Assembly: GCA_029556005.1 (NCBI GenBank)
Contig: JAKQGT010000037.1
Span: 1 to 9,769, forward strand
DNA length: 9,769 nt
Source: Chlamydiota bacterium
GTDB taxonomy: Bacteria > Chlamydiota > Chlamydiia > Chlamydiales > Simkaniaceae
Reading direction: 5' to 3'
The position numbers were made by a program, and so were the translations under genes. How positions within the stretch are numbered: position 1 is the stretch's first letter; each line of letters starts with the position of its first letter. Shown piece by piece: positions 1-6,902 of this stretch. Below the pieces are notes generated by a model that was not told the DNA's origin, searched no databases, and saw only the letters and a program-made list of their open reading frames with translations.

Positions 1-1069
1 TGATTTTTCCTTGGATGTCTGCAGGAGCATTCATAGAAATGAGGTTCAGAGTATTGGGCCAAGAGATGGCAGAAGGAAAGCAGGCGATCGTGAAGAAGAG
101 AGCAAACACAATAAAGGAATCTGAAATAGCCATTCCTACAAGGCAAAGGGTGGTTAAGGCCGTTCCTACAACGACAATGCTACGCGCGTGGAAGCGCTTG
201 ATGAGGAGATCATTAATAAAATACCCCCCGATGATCCAGGCAATTCCGACAAGAAACTGTGCCCAAGTCACGTTGAGAGGTGTTGTTTTGTAAACCTGAA
301 GGGCGTACGGACTGAACCACTGGAAGGCTAATCCCCAACCTAAAATCCAAAACATGTAGACGATGTAGAGCATCCGAAGCTCTTTGATATGAAAAGTCTT
401 TAGGATATCTTGAACCCCTTTAAGAAGATGGAGTTTGAATCTTTCTTTAGAGGGGTGTGTTTCTTTAAAGAGGGAGGCTATTCCCACGAGGCTTAGGAGG
501 GAAAGAGCTGCTGTGACGTAAAAGGGGAGAGCAGGGTTAAAGTGAGAGGAAACCTGAGGATTAGAAAGGTAGCCGCCCATAAGCATGGCGATCATCCAAC
601 TGATTCCCGTCACGATAATGATCATTGAAAAATTCTTGGCTCGGGAGTGCTCATCGGGAGAAAGATCTGCAATGGATGCTAAGCAGATACTGAGATTTCC
701 AGAGAAAAATCCTGTAAATAAGCGACTGAGAATTAAGATAAGGTAGTTACCCGTTAGGATACTCCATCCTGAGATGATAAATCCAATGGTTGCTCCTACT
801 ATGGTAATATAAAACGCTTTTTTGCGGCCAAAACGGTCTGCAATATCTCCAAGAAAAGGGCACCCGAAGAATTGCCCTAAAGGAAAGAGTGCAAGAGCTA
901 CCCCTAGCATCATATTGCGCAGGGCATCACTCATCTCGGCTGTTACAAATCCAAAGGAGGGGTCAACAAAGAGGGGGCCAAACGTGGCAAAAATGACAGA
1001 AAACCCAAAATTATCGATGAAAAGAACAAAAAAAACGGGAAAGAGAGAAGGTCTAACTTTTTGGCTCAT
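1..1069 (-). CDS. MFS transporter, second of tandem pair (partial, C-terminus outside window)
   Basis: This is a major facilitator superfamily transporter of the 12-helix drug:H+ antiporter type, placed in the inner membrane; its substrate is unknown. The reading frame opens with ATG at 1069 and stays open to base 2 (356 codons), so roughly the last 60 residues lie beyond the left edge, judging by its upstream paralogue. Motif A between helices 2 and 3 is intact (GDIADRFGRKK, residues 74-84), and the helix 4 motif LILSRLFTG follows. A DLSPDEHSRAKN loop, the KETH central linker and APADIQGKI near the visible end all have counterparts in the neighbouring gene. The start overlaps the stop of that gene by 17 bp in another frame, which suggests an operon and translational coupling. 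Automatic annotation might call it a tetracycline-efflux homologue, but nothing here supports that substrate. Confidence 0.88.
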   Translation of the reverse strand, partial: MSQKVRPSLFPVFFVLFIDNFGFSVIFATFGPLFVDPSFGFVTAEMSDALRNMMLGVALALFPLGQFFGCPFLGDIADRFGRKKAFYITIVGATIGFIISGWSILTGNYLILILSRLFTGFFSGNLSICLASIADLSPDEHSRAKNFSMIIIVTGISWMIAMLMGGYLSNPQVSSHFNPALPFYVTAALSLLSLVGIASLFKETHPSKERFKLHLLKGVQDILKTFHIKELRMLYIVYMFWILGWGLAFQWFSPYALQVYKTTPLNVTWAQFLVGIAWIIGGYFINDLLIKRFHARSIVVVGTALTTLCLVGMAISDSFIVFALFFTIACFPSAISWPNTLNLISMNAPADIQGKI

Positions 1070-2288
1070 GTACAACCTGAGTTTTTTTGCGAATGGCTAA
1101 CGTAAGAACTCCGATAGAAAGGAGAATCAGTAGAGCTGCCATGGGATAGACATAGATAATATCTATTCCTGCAATCACTCCGGCTAGTAAAGGGGCTAGT
1201 AAGAGAGAAATGGAGCCGCAGGATTGGGAAATTCCCATGATTTTTCCTTGAATGCTTTCGGGTGCGGCGAGAGAAATGGTGCTTAAGGCATTTGTCCAAA
1301 CTAAAGCTCCAAAGACAGAGGCAAGGAGAGCGCAGATCGCAAAAGGGACAAAGTTTTTTGAAAGAGAACAGCAAATAAACACGACTAAAAGACCGATACA
1401 TCCAATACGTGCGATTTCATGGGATTTATACCGTCTGAGTAAAAGCTTGTTGATCGTAAAGCTTCCTAGAGACCAAACAACACCTGTTGAAGCGAGAAGA
1501 ATGAAAAGGGTTTGGGGAGTGACTAGGTAGCGAGAAAGGGTATAAGGGTTGAGCCAAAGCAAATTAATTCCCCATCCCATCATCATAAAGAGATAGAAAG
1601 TAAAAAGGCTGCGGATTCCTTTGATTTGAAAGCAAGCCGCAATATTGCGAATACCCTTAAGAGGTTCAAAGGAAAAGTGTTCACTTGTTTCGTGTGTTTC
1701 ATGGAAAAATAGAAAGATAATGCTCAAACTTAGGAAAGAGAAAAAAGTTGTCATCCAAAAAGGAATGGCCGGACCCATGGACTGTGAGATAAACCCTCCA
1801 ACTAAGATAGAAATAATCCAGCTCAGGCCTCCCAGGGTAGCGATGATTCCATAATTTTTTGAGCGACTCTTTTCATCGGGAGAAAGATCAGAAAGGGAAG
1901 CCATGCAGATGCCGCGATGGCTCGAAAAGGCTCCTGTAATGACGCGGCTTAGAATCAATAGAGGGAAGCTATAAACATAAATCGCTAATCCCGATAGAAA
2001 ATAGCCCGTCATCGCCCCGATATTCAGCATGTAGAAGGTCCGTTTACGCCCAAAATGATCCGCAATGTCCCCAAAGAGAGGGGCAGTTAAGAGTTGTACC
2101 AAGGGATAAATGGCAAAAAGAATGCCCAGGGCAATATTCCGGTTACGGAGGGATGTTTCAGGAGAGAACATGCCGAATTCAGGGTCGAGCATTAAGGGAC
2201 CAAAGATCCCAAAAACGATGGCATATCCAAAGTAGTCGAGAAAGTATGCAAAGTAAATTGCAAAAAACGTGCCCTTACGTTTTTCCAT
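1053..2288 (-). CDS. MFS transporter, first of tandem pair
   Basis: This is a complete 411-residue major facilitator superfamily permease, a normal length for a 12-helix member. Helix 1 contains FLDYFG. Motif A is GDIADHFGRKR (residues 73-83), the helix 4 segment LILSRVITGAF (111-121) carries the conserved Arg, and a short charged linker (HETHETSEH) separates the two six-helix halves. It is clearly paralogous to the gene downstream: both share the motif A block, a DLSPDE-SR-KN loop after helix 4 and a QGKI segment near helix 11. It most resembles the DHA1 (TetA-like) drug:H+ antiporter branch, although in intracellular bacteria such proteins also move metabolites, so the substrate is left open. 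The ATG at 2288 is preceded by a weak TAGGT Shine-Dalgarno. It is the first gene of the leftward pair and is divergent from trxB. Confidence 0.92.
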   Translation of the reverse strand: MEKRKGTFFAIYFAYFLDYFGYAIVFGIFGPLMLDPEFGMFSPETSLRNRNIALGILFAIYPLVQLLTAPLFGDIADHFGRKRTFYMLNIGAMTGYFLSGLAIYVYSFPLLILSRVITGAFSSHRGICMASLSDLSPDEKSRSKNYGIIATLGGLSWIISILVGGFISQSMGPAIPFWMTTFFSFLSLSIIFLFFHETHETSEHFSFEPLKGIRNIAACFQIKGIRSLFTFYLFMMMGWGINLLWLNPYTLSRYLVTPQTLFILLASTGVVWSLGSFTINKLLLRRYKSHEIARIGCIGLLVVFICCSLSKNFVPFAICALLASVFGALVWTNALSTISLAAPESIQGKIMGISQSCGSISLLLAPLLAGVIAGIDIIYVYPMAALLILLSIGVLTLAIRKKTQVVHEPKS

Positions 2289-2313
2289 GTTTACCTAAGT
2301 TACAGTTTTTTTT

Positions 2314-2342
2314 CTTATTCCTTGTATGAGGATAAAAATCAA
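2314..2342 (-). promoter_or_regulatory. Candidate sigma70-type promoter for the MFS pair
   Basis: On the minus strand TTGATT (2342-2337) and AATAAG (2319-2314) are separated by exactly 17 bp. Each matches the -35 and -10 consensus at four of six positions. Transcription would begin near 2307, giving a leader of about 19 nt before the ATG at 2288. The region is AT-rich, so a chance match is possible. Confidence 0.35.
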
Positions 2343-2377
2343 GAAATTTAAAATCCTAATAGGGGGCTGCAGAAGGT

Positions 2378-2406
2378 TTGAATTATTTTTGCCTCTTATA
2401 TATAGT
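2378..2406 (+). promoter_or_regulatory. Sigma70-type promoter for trxB and the downstream gene
   Basis: TTGAAT (2378-2383) and TATAGT (2401-2406) are separated by 17 bp, matching the consensus at four and five of six positions. Transcription would start near 2413, giving a leader of about 28 nt before the trxB ATG at 2441. This is the best promoter match I saw in the window. Confidence 0.6.
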
Positions 2407-2440
2407 CAGAGGATGAATCCCATTTTTTTGAAGCAGGGCA

Positions 2441-3388
2441 ATGGAACGAAAAAAAGTTATTATTATTGGATCTGGACCTGCCGGTTATACTGCAGCCATC
2501 TATGCAGCGCGAGCCAATCTCTCTCCTCTCCTATTTGAGGGTTTTTTTAGTGGTCCTGCAGGGGGGCAGCTCATGACGACAACGGAAGTAGAAAATTATC
2601 CTGGTTTTCCGAATGGGGTGACAGGTCCTGAGCTGATGGAAGCAATGAAGCAGCAAGCTCTCCGATTTGGAACGAAAATACTAACAGAAGATGTTGAATC
2701 TGTGGACCTCTCTACACGCCCCTTTGTCGTGAAGGGGAGTCGAAATGCCTTTGTAGCCGATAGCCTGATTATTGCCACAGGGGCAACCGCTAAACGCTTA
2801 GATATTCCTGGAACACGGGATGGAGAATTTTGGCAGAAAGGGGTAACAGCCTGTGCTGTTTGTGACGGAGCGATGCCGATTTTTCGCGGTAAGGAACTCT
2901 ATGTGATTGGTGGAGGAGATACTGCTGTTGAAGAGGCGATCTTTTTGACCAAGTATGGCTCTAAAGTCTATATTGTCCATCGTCGCGATACCCTTAGAGC
3001 TTCAAAAATTATGGCGCGACACGCTATGGAAAATGCGAAGATAGAGATTCTCTGGAACCATGTTTTAAAGAGTGTTGAGGGGGATCAGATTGTGACAGGA
3101 GTAACTCTAGAAAACCTTAAAACGCAAAAAGAAGTGAAAAGAGAAGCTGCTGGCGTATTTTTTGCCATTGGTCACAATCCCAATACGGTTTTTCTAAGTG
3201 GGCAGCTTGAAACCGATCCTCAGGGGTATCTTCTGGTAAAGCCCGGAACAACCCTGACAAAGATTCCCGGCGTTTTTGCTGCAGGAGATGTTCAGGATAA
3301 AGTTTATCGTCAAGCGGTGTCTGCTGCAGGTTCAGGGTGTATGGCAGCTCTTGATGCTGAGCGTTTCCTCTCTACACAAGGCTTTTGA
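2441..3388 (+). CDS. trxB: Thioredoxin reductase (NADPH)
   Basis: TrxB is the cytoplasmic flavoenzyme that passes electrons from NADPH through FAD and a redox-active disulfide to thioredoxin. The 315-residue protein has the standard low-molecular-weight TrxB layout. The FAD-binding GSGPAG lies at residues 10-15, and ENYPGFP at about 51-57. The active-site pair is CAVCD (Cys138 and Cys141). The NADPH-binding [10 protein letters not shown] is at 157-166, with the phosphate-contacting [10 protein letters not shown] at 180-189. The second FAD motif GVFAAGDV is at 277-284, followed by a [13 protein letters not shown] segment. An in-frame TGA at 2429 excludes any start further upstream than 2432, so ATG 2441 is the only good start, although its AGG lies only about 3 nt away. 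Its stop overlaps the next start, suggesting co-transcription. Confidence 0.97.
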   Translation: MERKKVIIIGSGPAGYTAAIYAARANLSPLLFEGFFSGPAGGQLMTTTEVENYPGFPNGVTGPELMEAMKQQALRFGTKILTEDVESVDLSTRPFVVKGSRNAFVADSLIIATGATAKRLDIPGTRDGEFWQKGVTACAVCDGAMPIFRGKELYVIGGGDTAVEEAIFLTKYGSKVYIVHRRDTLRASKIMARHAMENAKIEILWNHVLKSVEGDQIVTGVTLENLKTQKEVKREAAGVFFAIGHNPNTVFLSGQLETDPQGYLLVKPGTTLTKIPGVFAAGDVQDKVYRQAVSAAGSGCMAALDAERFLSTQGF

Positions 3389-4194
3389 TGCGCATCCTTT
3401 TGTTTTTCTTTTTCCCCCTTTCCCTTGTTGCTTTTGTGATCGATCCCTGGTTCAATACACTTGCTGAATTTCAGTTGCGTCCTGCTTATTCCTATCGCTA
3501 TTATCCGTCGATTGATCGGGGATTTAATCCTTCTTCTTACCATTCGCATGACCATTTAATCGATTTGAATTTAGGTCTCCGGTTTTTACCCAATTGGGAA
3601 GCTCAAATGGAAATAGATTTTTCCCAAACACATAAACTTTCTTGGGGAACCCAAATGGTGGGAACCCAAGTGCGCTATCTCCTATTAGACGATGTAGCGG
3701 GGGATCCTGTCAGTTTAACACTGGGAGCGCAGATCTACTATGTTCCCACACGAAATATGCGTGATGTGAGCTCTCCCTATCATGCTCAAGGGAATCTAGA
3801 GCTGGGGGCAGCCCTAGGGAAAGAGATCGACCATCTCTATCAGTGGCGGTATCGCTTTTATGGTTTTTTAGGAGTAGGAACGGGAAATCGGGGCTACCCC
3901 TATCTACGTCCTTTGCTTTCTGCTGAAATGAAATATGCCCTCCATCATAAATTTCAACTTTTTGCCGATAGCTATATCGGGCTTGGAGGGAGAGGGGAGG
4001 TCAATGTCGATCGTTTTACAGGGTATGCTAAGATTCAACATCGCAATATTGACTTAGGGCTTAACTATACCTACTTGTTTACGATCTGGGGGGCCTTAGG
4101 GGTGGAATATGCCTATCGCGTCTATGCCCACGCTTTCCCAGAGCATGCGAGCACCTTCAAAGTGGAATATCGCTTACCCTTCTCCCTGTTTTAA
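3388..4194 (+). CDS. Probable secreted beta-barrel outer membrane protein (unrecognised family)
   Basis: This 268-residue protein has a hydrophobic N-terminal stretch typical of a Sec signal peptide ([16 protein letters not shown], with possible cleavage after SLVA). What follows alternates aromatic, polar and glycine residues (for example LIDLNLGLRF, VSLTLGAQIYYV, YRFYGFLGVGTGNRG, FQLFADSYIGLGG) as in amphipathic beta strands. It ends in YRLPFSLF with a terminal Phe, matching the C-terminal aromatic signal recognised by the BAM machinery. I infer a small outer membrane barrel, perhaps 10-12 strands, and cannot name the family. The ATG shares one base with the trxB stop (TGATG), and an AAGG Shine-Dalgarno sits 6 nt upstream inside trxB, so translation is probably coupled. 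An in-frame TTG one codon earlier (3385) is a less likely start. A periplasmic beta-rich protein is the main alternative. Confidence 0.68.
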   Translation: MRILLFFFFPLSLVAFVIDPWFNTLAEFQLRPAYSYRYYPSIDRGFNPSSYHSHDHLIDLNLGLRFLPNWEAQMEIDFSQTHKLSWGTQMVGTQVRYLLLDDVAGDPVSLTLGAQIYYVPTRNMRDVSSPYHAQGNLELGAALGKEIDHLYQWRYRFYGFLGVGTGNRGYPYLRPLLSAEMKYALHHKFQLFADSYIGLGGRGEVNVDRFTGYAKIQHRNIDLGLNYTYLFTIWGALGVEYAYRVYAHAFPEHASTFKVEYRLPFSLF

Positions 4195-4264
4195 CGCCAG
4201 TTGCGTGTAAGGCCTCTATGTAAAGGTATATCTTTCCGCGATCTTTGCAGGAAAAACTGCTCGA

Positions 4265-4285
4265 AAATAGCATTTTTTGCTATTT
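4265..4285. terminator. Weak hairpin between convergent genes, possible bidirectional terminator
   Basis: AAATAGCA (4265-4272) and TGCTATTT (4278-4285) form an 8-bp perfect stem around a loop of five T residues, in the 103-bp gap between the barrel protein and acpS. On the minus strand the stem runs directly into TTTTC. On the plus strand no T-run follows. The stem is AT-rich, so any terminator activity would be modest. Nothing else in the gap (4195-4297) is recognisable. Confidence 0.4.
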
Positions 4286-4297
4286 CCTTCGCAAATT

Positions 4298-4675
4298 TTA
4301 GATCTCCACCCAAAGGGCAATGGCAGTAGCGTACTCTCTACAGTGACTGATAGAAATAAGGATATGAGGGGTGTTGAAAGTATCATTAAAGGAATCGGTA
4401 AATTCGGGAAAAGGGCGGCCTAGTTCATCATTCAAGATTTCAATATCCAAAAAAGAGACCGATTTACCCAGCCCTGTTCCTAAAGCTTTTGCAATCGCCT
4501 CTTTTGCTGAGAAGCGCCCTGCAATAGGAACAGCGGGATCCTTATGTCCCAAACAGTAATCTAGCTCAACTTCTGTAAAAACTTTATTGTAAAAATGGGT
4601 GCCATGCTTTTCAATCGTCTTGCGAATCCGATCGATTTCGATGATATCGTTCCCAATCCCTTTAATCAGTTTCAC
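4298..4675 (-). CDS. acpS: Holo-[acyl-carrier-protein] synthase
   Basis: AcpS transfers the 4'-phosphopantetheine arm of CoA onto the serine of acyl carrier protein, switching on fatty acid synthesis in the cytoplasm. At 125 residues it has the usual length of this trimeric enzyme. The N-terminal GIGNDIIEIDRI (residues 6-17) supplies the Mg-binding Asp10. The signature AGRFSAKEAIAKALGTG (52-68) supplies Glu59 and the conserved lysines. The C-terminal SISHCREYATAIAL (108-121) is the last family block. The start codon is GTG (4675-4673) and overlaps the upstream stop as GTGA, so it is almost certainly translated by coupling from the PIN/TRAM gene. The downstream convergent gap contains a small hairpin. 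I recall acpS lying next to trxB in Chlamydia trachomatis; here the barrel gene lies between them and acpS is on the opposite strand. Confidence 0.96.
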   Translation of the reverse strand: MKLIKGIGNDIIEIDRIRKTIEKHGTHFYNKVFTEVELDYCLGHKDPAVPIAGRFSAKEAIAKALGTGLGKSVSFLDIEILNDELGRPFPEFTDSFNDTFNTPHILISISHCREYATAIALWVEI

Positions 4676-5790
4676 TCTTTGTTTTCACCCTCTTCCTCAT
4701 AGTCTTCCTCGTAGTAGGATTCTTGTTTTTCACGCACACTCTTGTGTTGCTCTTCTAGCCCTTCCTCAAGGGCATTACAGAAGATCATACGACCAGAAGA
4801 GGTGTGTTTCACAGAAAGGACTTGAGCATCGATGACATCTCCAATAAAATTCCCTCCACCATTAATCACAACCATCGTTCCATCATCTAGATAACCGACC
4901 CCTTGGCGTGGCTCTTTACCATAACGTTGGACCTTAATTTTAATCATTTCCCCCGTTTCCATGAGAGGCTTAAGGGCATTCGAGAGAGAGTGGAGATTAA
5001 TAATTTGGACCCCTTCAATCGAAGCCATTTGAACGCGGCTGATATCAGCAGTTAGGATATTGGCATCTATTAGGCGTGCTAAACGGATGAATTTGCTTGT
5101 GGTATCTTTCACTTCGGGAAAGTCGGTATCATTGAAACGGAGCCCCAAAGTTCCCAGCTGTTCCATTTTTTTGATCACTTCTAAGCAGCGTCTAGCTTTA
5201 GATTTCGTCGTGTCATCACCTGTTTCTGTTTGCGCATAGAGCTCTTTGATGATAAAGCGGGGAATTACCAGATGTTGATCGACAATCCCTGTTGAGCACA
5301 CATCGATAATACGGGCATCCGAAAGGACCGATGAATCAATTAATAGGTCCCGTTTCTTTTGGGCTGTGGGGGCAAACTTTACAAAAGGGATGCTGATGTA
5401 AAGTTCATCTGAAGCGCGCAGCGTCATAATCGATCCCAAGTAGGTTCCAAAGAGGAAGAGAGCGATTTTAATAATTTCTAAGGCTTGTGGAGTAAGGACT
5501 AGGGAAATCGAGCTTAAGTCCAAGATCGCATCAAAGATCAGAACGAGAGCTTGTCCCATCAGATAACCGATAAAAAGCCCTACCACTGCAATGTTGAACG
5601 AGCGCAAGTTAAACTTGCGAAAAAGAGAGTCAAAACCAATCAAGAGTAAACTAAACACAAACCCGATCAAAATGCCGATTAAGGCATTGGTTGCTAAAAG
5701 CCCTTCTGGACGGGACAACATATAGGTTGTCATGAAAAAGATAGAAATGATTGTAAAAAAGATACGAACAAAAGCTAAAGAAATATTCAT
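4672..5790 (-). CDS. Membrane-anchored PIN/TRAM domain protein (YacL-like putative ribonuclease)
   Basis: This 372-residue protein matches the layout of Bacillus YacL-type proteins. Four hydrophobic helices occupy the first ~125 residues (about 5-25, 36-54, 64-84 and 104-122). A PIN nuclease domain follows from about 148 to 268, and a TRAM RNA-binding domain from about 279 to 340. PIN acidic residues are visible: Asp152 in LLIDSSVLSDARI, Glu183 in RFIIKELYAQTE, and Asp242/Asp249 around LIDANILTADISR. The TRAM part contains QGVGYLDDGTMVVINGG and ends near SGRMIFCNAL, very like the family. PIN domains with intact acids are usually metal-dependent ribonucleases; the substrate of this family is not established. 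The last ~15 residues are strongly acidic (YYEEDYEEEGENKE), an extension I do not associate with YacL. An AGGAG lies 10 nt before the ATG. It is the first gene of a two-gene unit with acpS. Confidence 0.9.
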   Translation of the reverse strand: MNISLAFVRIFFTIISIFFMTTYMLSRPEGLLATNALIGILIGFVFSLLLIGFDSLFRKFNLRSFNIAVVGLFIGYLMGQALVLIFDAILDLSSISLVLTPQALEIIKIALFLFGTYLGSIMTLRASDELYISIPFVKFAPTAQKKRDLLIDSSVLSDARIIDVCSTGIVDQHLVIPRFIIKELYAQTETGDDTTKSKARRCLEVIKKMEQLGTLGLRFNDTDFPEVKDTTSKFIRLARLIDANILTADISRVQMASIEGVQIINLHSLSNALKPLMETGEMIKIKVQRYGKEPRQGVGYLDDGTMVVINGGGNFIGDVIDAQVLSVKHTSSGRMIFCNALEEGLEEQHKSVREKQESYYEEDYEEEGENKE

Positions 5791-5821
5791 TTGATAACGA
5801 CTCCTACTACTATTAGTCCCT

Positions 5822-5847
5822 CAAACCTAGGTTTTAGGCGAGGTTTG
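5822..5847. repeat. 12-bp palindrome plus a repeated AGGTTT half-site (operator-like)
   Basis: AAACCTAGGTTT (5823-5834) is a perfect palindrome. CAAACCT (5822-5828) also pairs with AGGTTTG (5841-5847), and AGGTTT recurs in direct orientation 12 bp apart (5829 and 5841). The element lies in the 151-bp divergent region between the PIN/TRAM gene and the four-helix protein, just downstream of a TATATT (5855-5850, minus strand) that could be a -10 box for the PIN/TRAM gene. Its position would suit an operator, but no regulator is identified. Confidence 0.3.
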
Positions 5848-5878
5848 TAAATATACCCAGACCCACTTGTGAAGTTGT

Positions 5879-5907
5879 TTGAGTATAACTATTAACTTTA
5901 CTATTCT
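5879..5907 (+). promoter_or_regulatory. Candidate promoter for the four-helix membrane protein
   Basis: TTGAGT (5879-5884) and TATTCT (5902-5907) are 17 bp apart and match the sigma70 consensus at four of six positions each. An overlapping alternative is TTGTTT (5875-5880) with TACTAT (5899-5904) at an 18-bp spacing. Either would start transcription about 30 nt upstream of the ATG at 5942. Confidence 0.35.
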
Positions 5908-5941
5908 TATATCAAGCAAACACTTTTTTGAAAGGTTTTTT

Positions 5942-6430
5942 ATGAAGCTGCGCCACTCACAGGCTATTCTCCTTTCTGGTTTTATCTGGATGGGAGTGGG
6001 AGTTTTATTACTTACAAAGGGGATTCAGTATCTTGCGATGGCGGGCAATCAAGTGCTGACTCACTCTCAAGAGGGCTTTTCGTTGATTCAACTTTTCAGT
6101 CGCTTCAGCAAAGATTCTGAGCAGGCGGCGTTTATTGTAATTGCCCTAGCCCTTTTATTAGGCTTTTTCAAGGGGCGTATTGTGATGAAAAAAGCTGTCC
6201 ACCGTGTGGTAGAGCGCATTCGCTCCCATCCCTCGCCTATCCCGATGAAAAAAATGTATTCCAAAGGGTACTGTCTCCTTATTGGCTCGATGATGGGGAT
6301 GGGGTTTCTCTTCAAGTTTCTCCCCCTTCCTCTAGACGTGAAGGGCTTTATCGATTTTACGATTGGCATCGCGCTCATTAATGGTGCTATGCTCTATGTG
6401 CGCGCCGCTTCCCTCCCCGAAAACCCTTAA
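5942..6430 (+). CDS. Small conserved-looking membrane protein, four predicted helices
   Basis: I do not recognise the family. The 162-residue product has four hydrophobic segments at about 8-28, 62-78, 109-127 and 134-153. A basic stretch between the second and third (KGRIVMKKAVHRVVERIR) would face the cytoplasm by the positive-inside rule, which puts both termini on the cytoplasmic side. The central lysine/arginine-rich loop and the short FKFLPLP turn before the last helix are the most distinctive parts. The frame is open back to a TTG at 5879, but ATG 5942 is the better start: GAAAGG (5930-5935) lies 6 nt upstream, and the extra residues would overlap the candidate promoter. The gene is divergent from the PIN/TRAM gene and ends 13 bp from the end of convergent rlmH, with no terminator visible. 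No function can be assigned. Confidence 0.8.
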   Translation: MKLRHSQAILLSGFIWMGVGVLLLTKGIQYLAMAGNQVLTHSQEGFSLIQLFSRFSKDSEQAAFIVIALALLLGFFKGRIVMKKAVHRVVERIRSHPSPIPMKKMYSKGYCLLIGSMMGMGFLFKFLPLPLDVKGFIDFTIGIALINGAMLYVRAASLPENP

Positions 6431-6443
6431 TCCAGAATTCGCG

Positions 6444-6851
6444 TTACTTATGGTATTCTGTCCCTTTTTCGATTTGGACAGCGCGGTAGAGCTGCTCTAA
6501 GAGGATGAGGCGGACCATTTGATGGGTGAAAGTTAGCTTGGATAAGCTGATGAGTTGGTAAGCGTTTGATCGAATGGGTTCGGGGATCCCCTCAGGCCCT
6601 CCAATAACAAAGTTTAGGCGGGCTCCCCCTGTTTCAAAGGCTTTGTAGAGAAATTTTGAAAATTCTAGACTGGTGTAGCTTTGTCCTTGAGGATCAAGAC
6701 AGAGATAATAACGCTCTTTCTTAAGTCCTTCATAGCTGGGGATCCACTCAATAGAGAGTTCTTTGGAAAGGCGTTTTTCATATTCTTTAAGAGCGTGGCT
6801 AAGCCACTCTTCTTTAGTTTTTCCCGGAGAAAAAATTTTAATTTTCAACAT
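6444..6851 (-). CDS. rlmH: 23S rRNA (pseudouridine-1915 N3)-methyltransferase
   Basis: RlmH is the SPOUT methyltransferase that uses S-adenosylmethionine to methylate pseudouridine 1915 in helix 69 of 23S rRNA on assembled 70S ribosomes. The knot-forming C-terminal half is well conserved: FVIGGPEGIP (residues 81-90) begins the SAM-binding knot, followed by LISLSKLTFTHQMVRLILLEQLYRA (100-124, read in two overlapping halves) and the family-typical terminus ending in YHK. At 135 residues it is about 20 shorter than the usual ~155. The shortfall is in the segment between the N-terminal KEYEKRLSKELSIEWI block and LCLDPQGQSYTS, so the core looks intact. An AGGA lies 5 nt before the ATG. It is divergent from lgt across a structured 177-bp region and convergent with the four-helix protein. 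Confidence 0.95.
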   Translation of the reverse strand: MLKIKIFSPGKTKEEWLSHALKEYEKRLSKELSIEWIPSYEGLKKERYYLCLDPQGQSYTSLEFSKFLYKAFETGGARLNFVIGGPEGIPEPIRSNAYQLISLSKLTFTHQMVRLILLEQLYRAVQIEKGTEYHK

Positions 6852-6871
6852 GTATATCCTAATTATGGTAT

Positions 6872-6892
6872 GGTTATAGCTAAAGTTGTTTA
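6872..6892 (-). promoter_or_regulatory. Promoter-like box upstream of rlmH, mirror copy of the lgt box
   Basis: Read on the minus strand this is TAAA then CAACTTTAGCTATAACC. It ends exactly 20 nt before the rlmH ATG and contains a TATAAC that would serve as a -10 element; no convincing -35 is present. The same sequence, apart from three single-base length differences, stands the same distance before lgt on the other strand (6987-7008). Confidence 0.45.
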
Positions 6893-6902
6893 AAATTGGG
6901 AA

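Noticed and set aside
1..2288. Tetracycline-resistance (TetA) determinant
   Set aside because: Motif A is shared by many MFS families; nothing in the sequence fixes tetracycline as substrate, and no tetR-like regulator or mobile element is nearby.
2326..2538. Plus-strand reading frame across the trxB promoter and start
   Set aside because: It overlaps the promoter and the first 98 bases of trxB in a different frame and has no protein-like features; an internal ATG at 2412 has no convincing role.
3310..3555. Minus-strand reading frame across the trxB/barrel junction
   Set aside because: It is a shadow of two well-supported plus-strand genes, with a composition (Lys/Arg-rich) typical of antisense translation.
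5879..5941. Longer form of the four-helix protein starting at TTG 5879
   Set aside because: The extra 21 residues overlap the candidate promoter, the TTG has no Shine-Dalgarno, and ATG 5942 has GAAAGG at 6 nt.
6444..6851. rlmH as a decaying pseudogene because of its short length
   Set aside because: The frame is uninterrupted, all knot and C-terminal residues are intact and it has a good ribosome binding site; the loss is confined to a variable linker.
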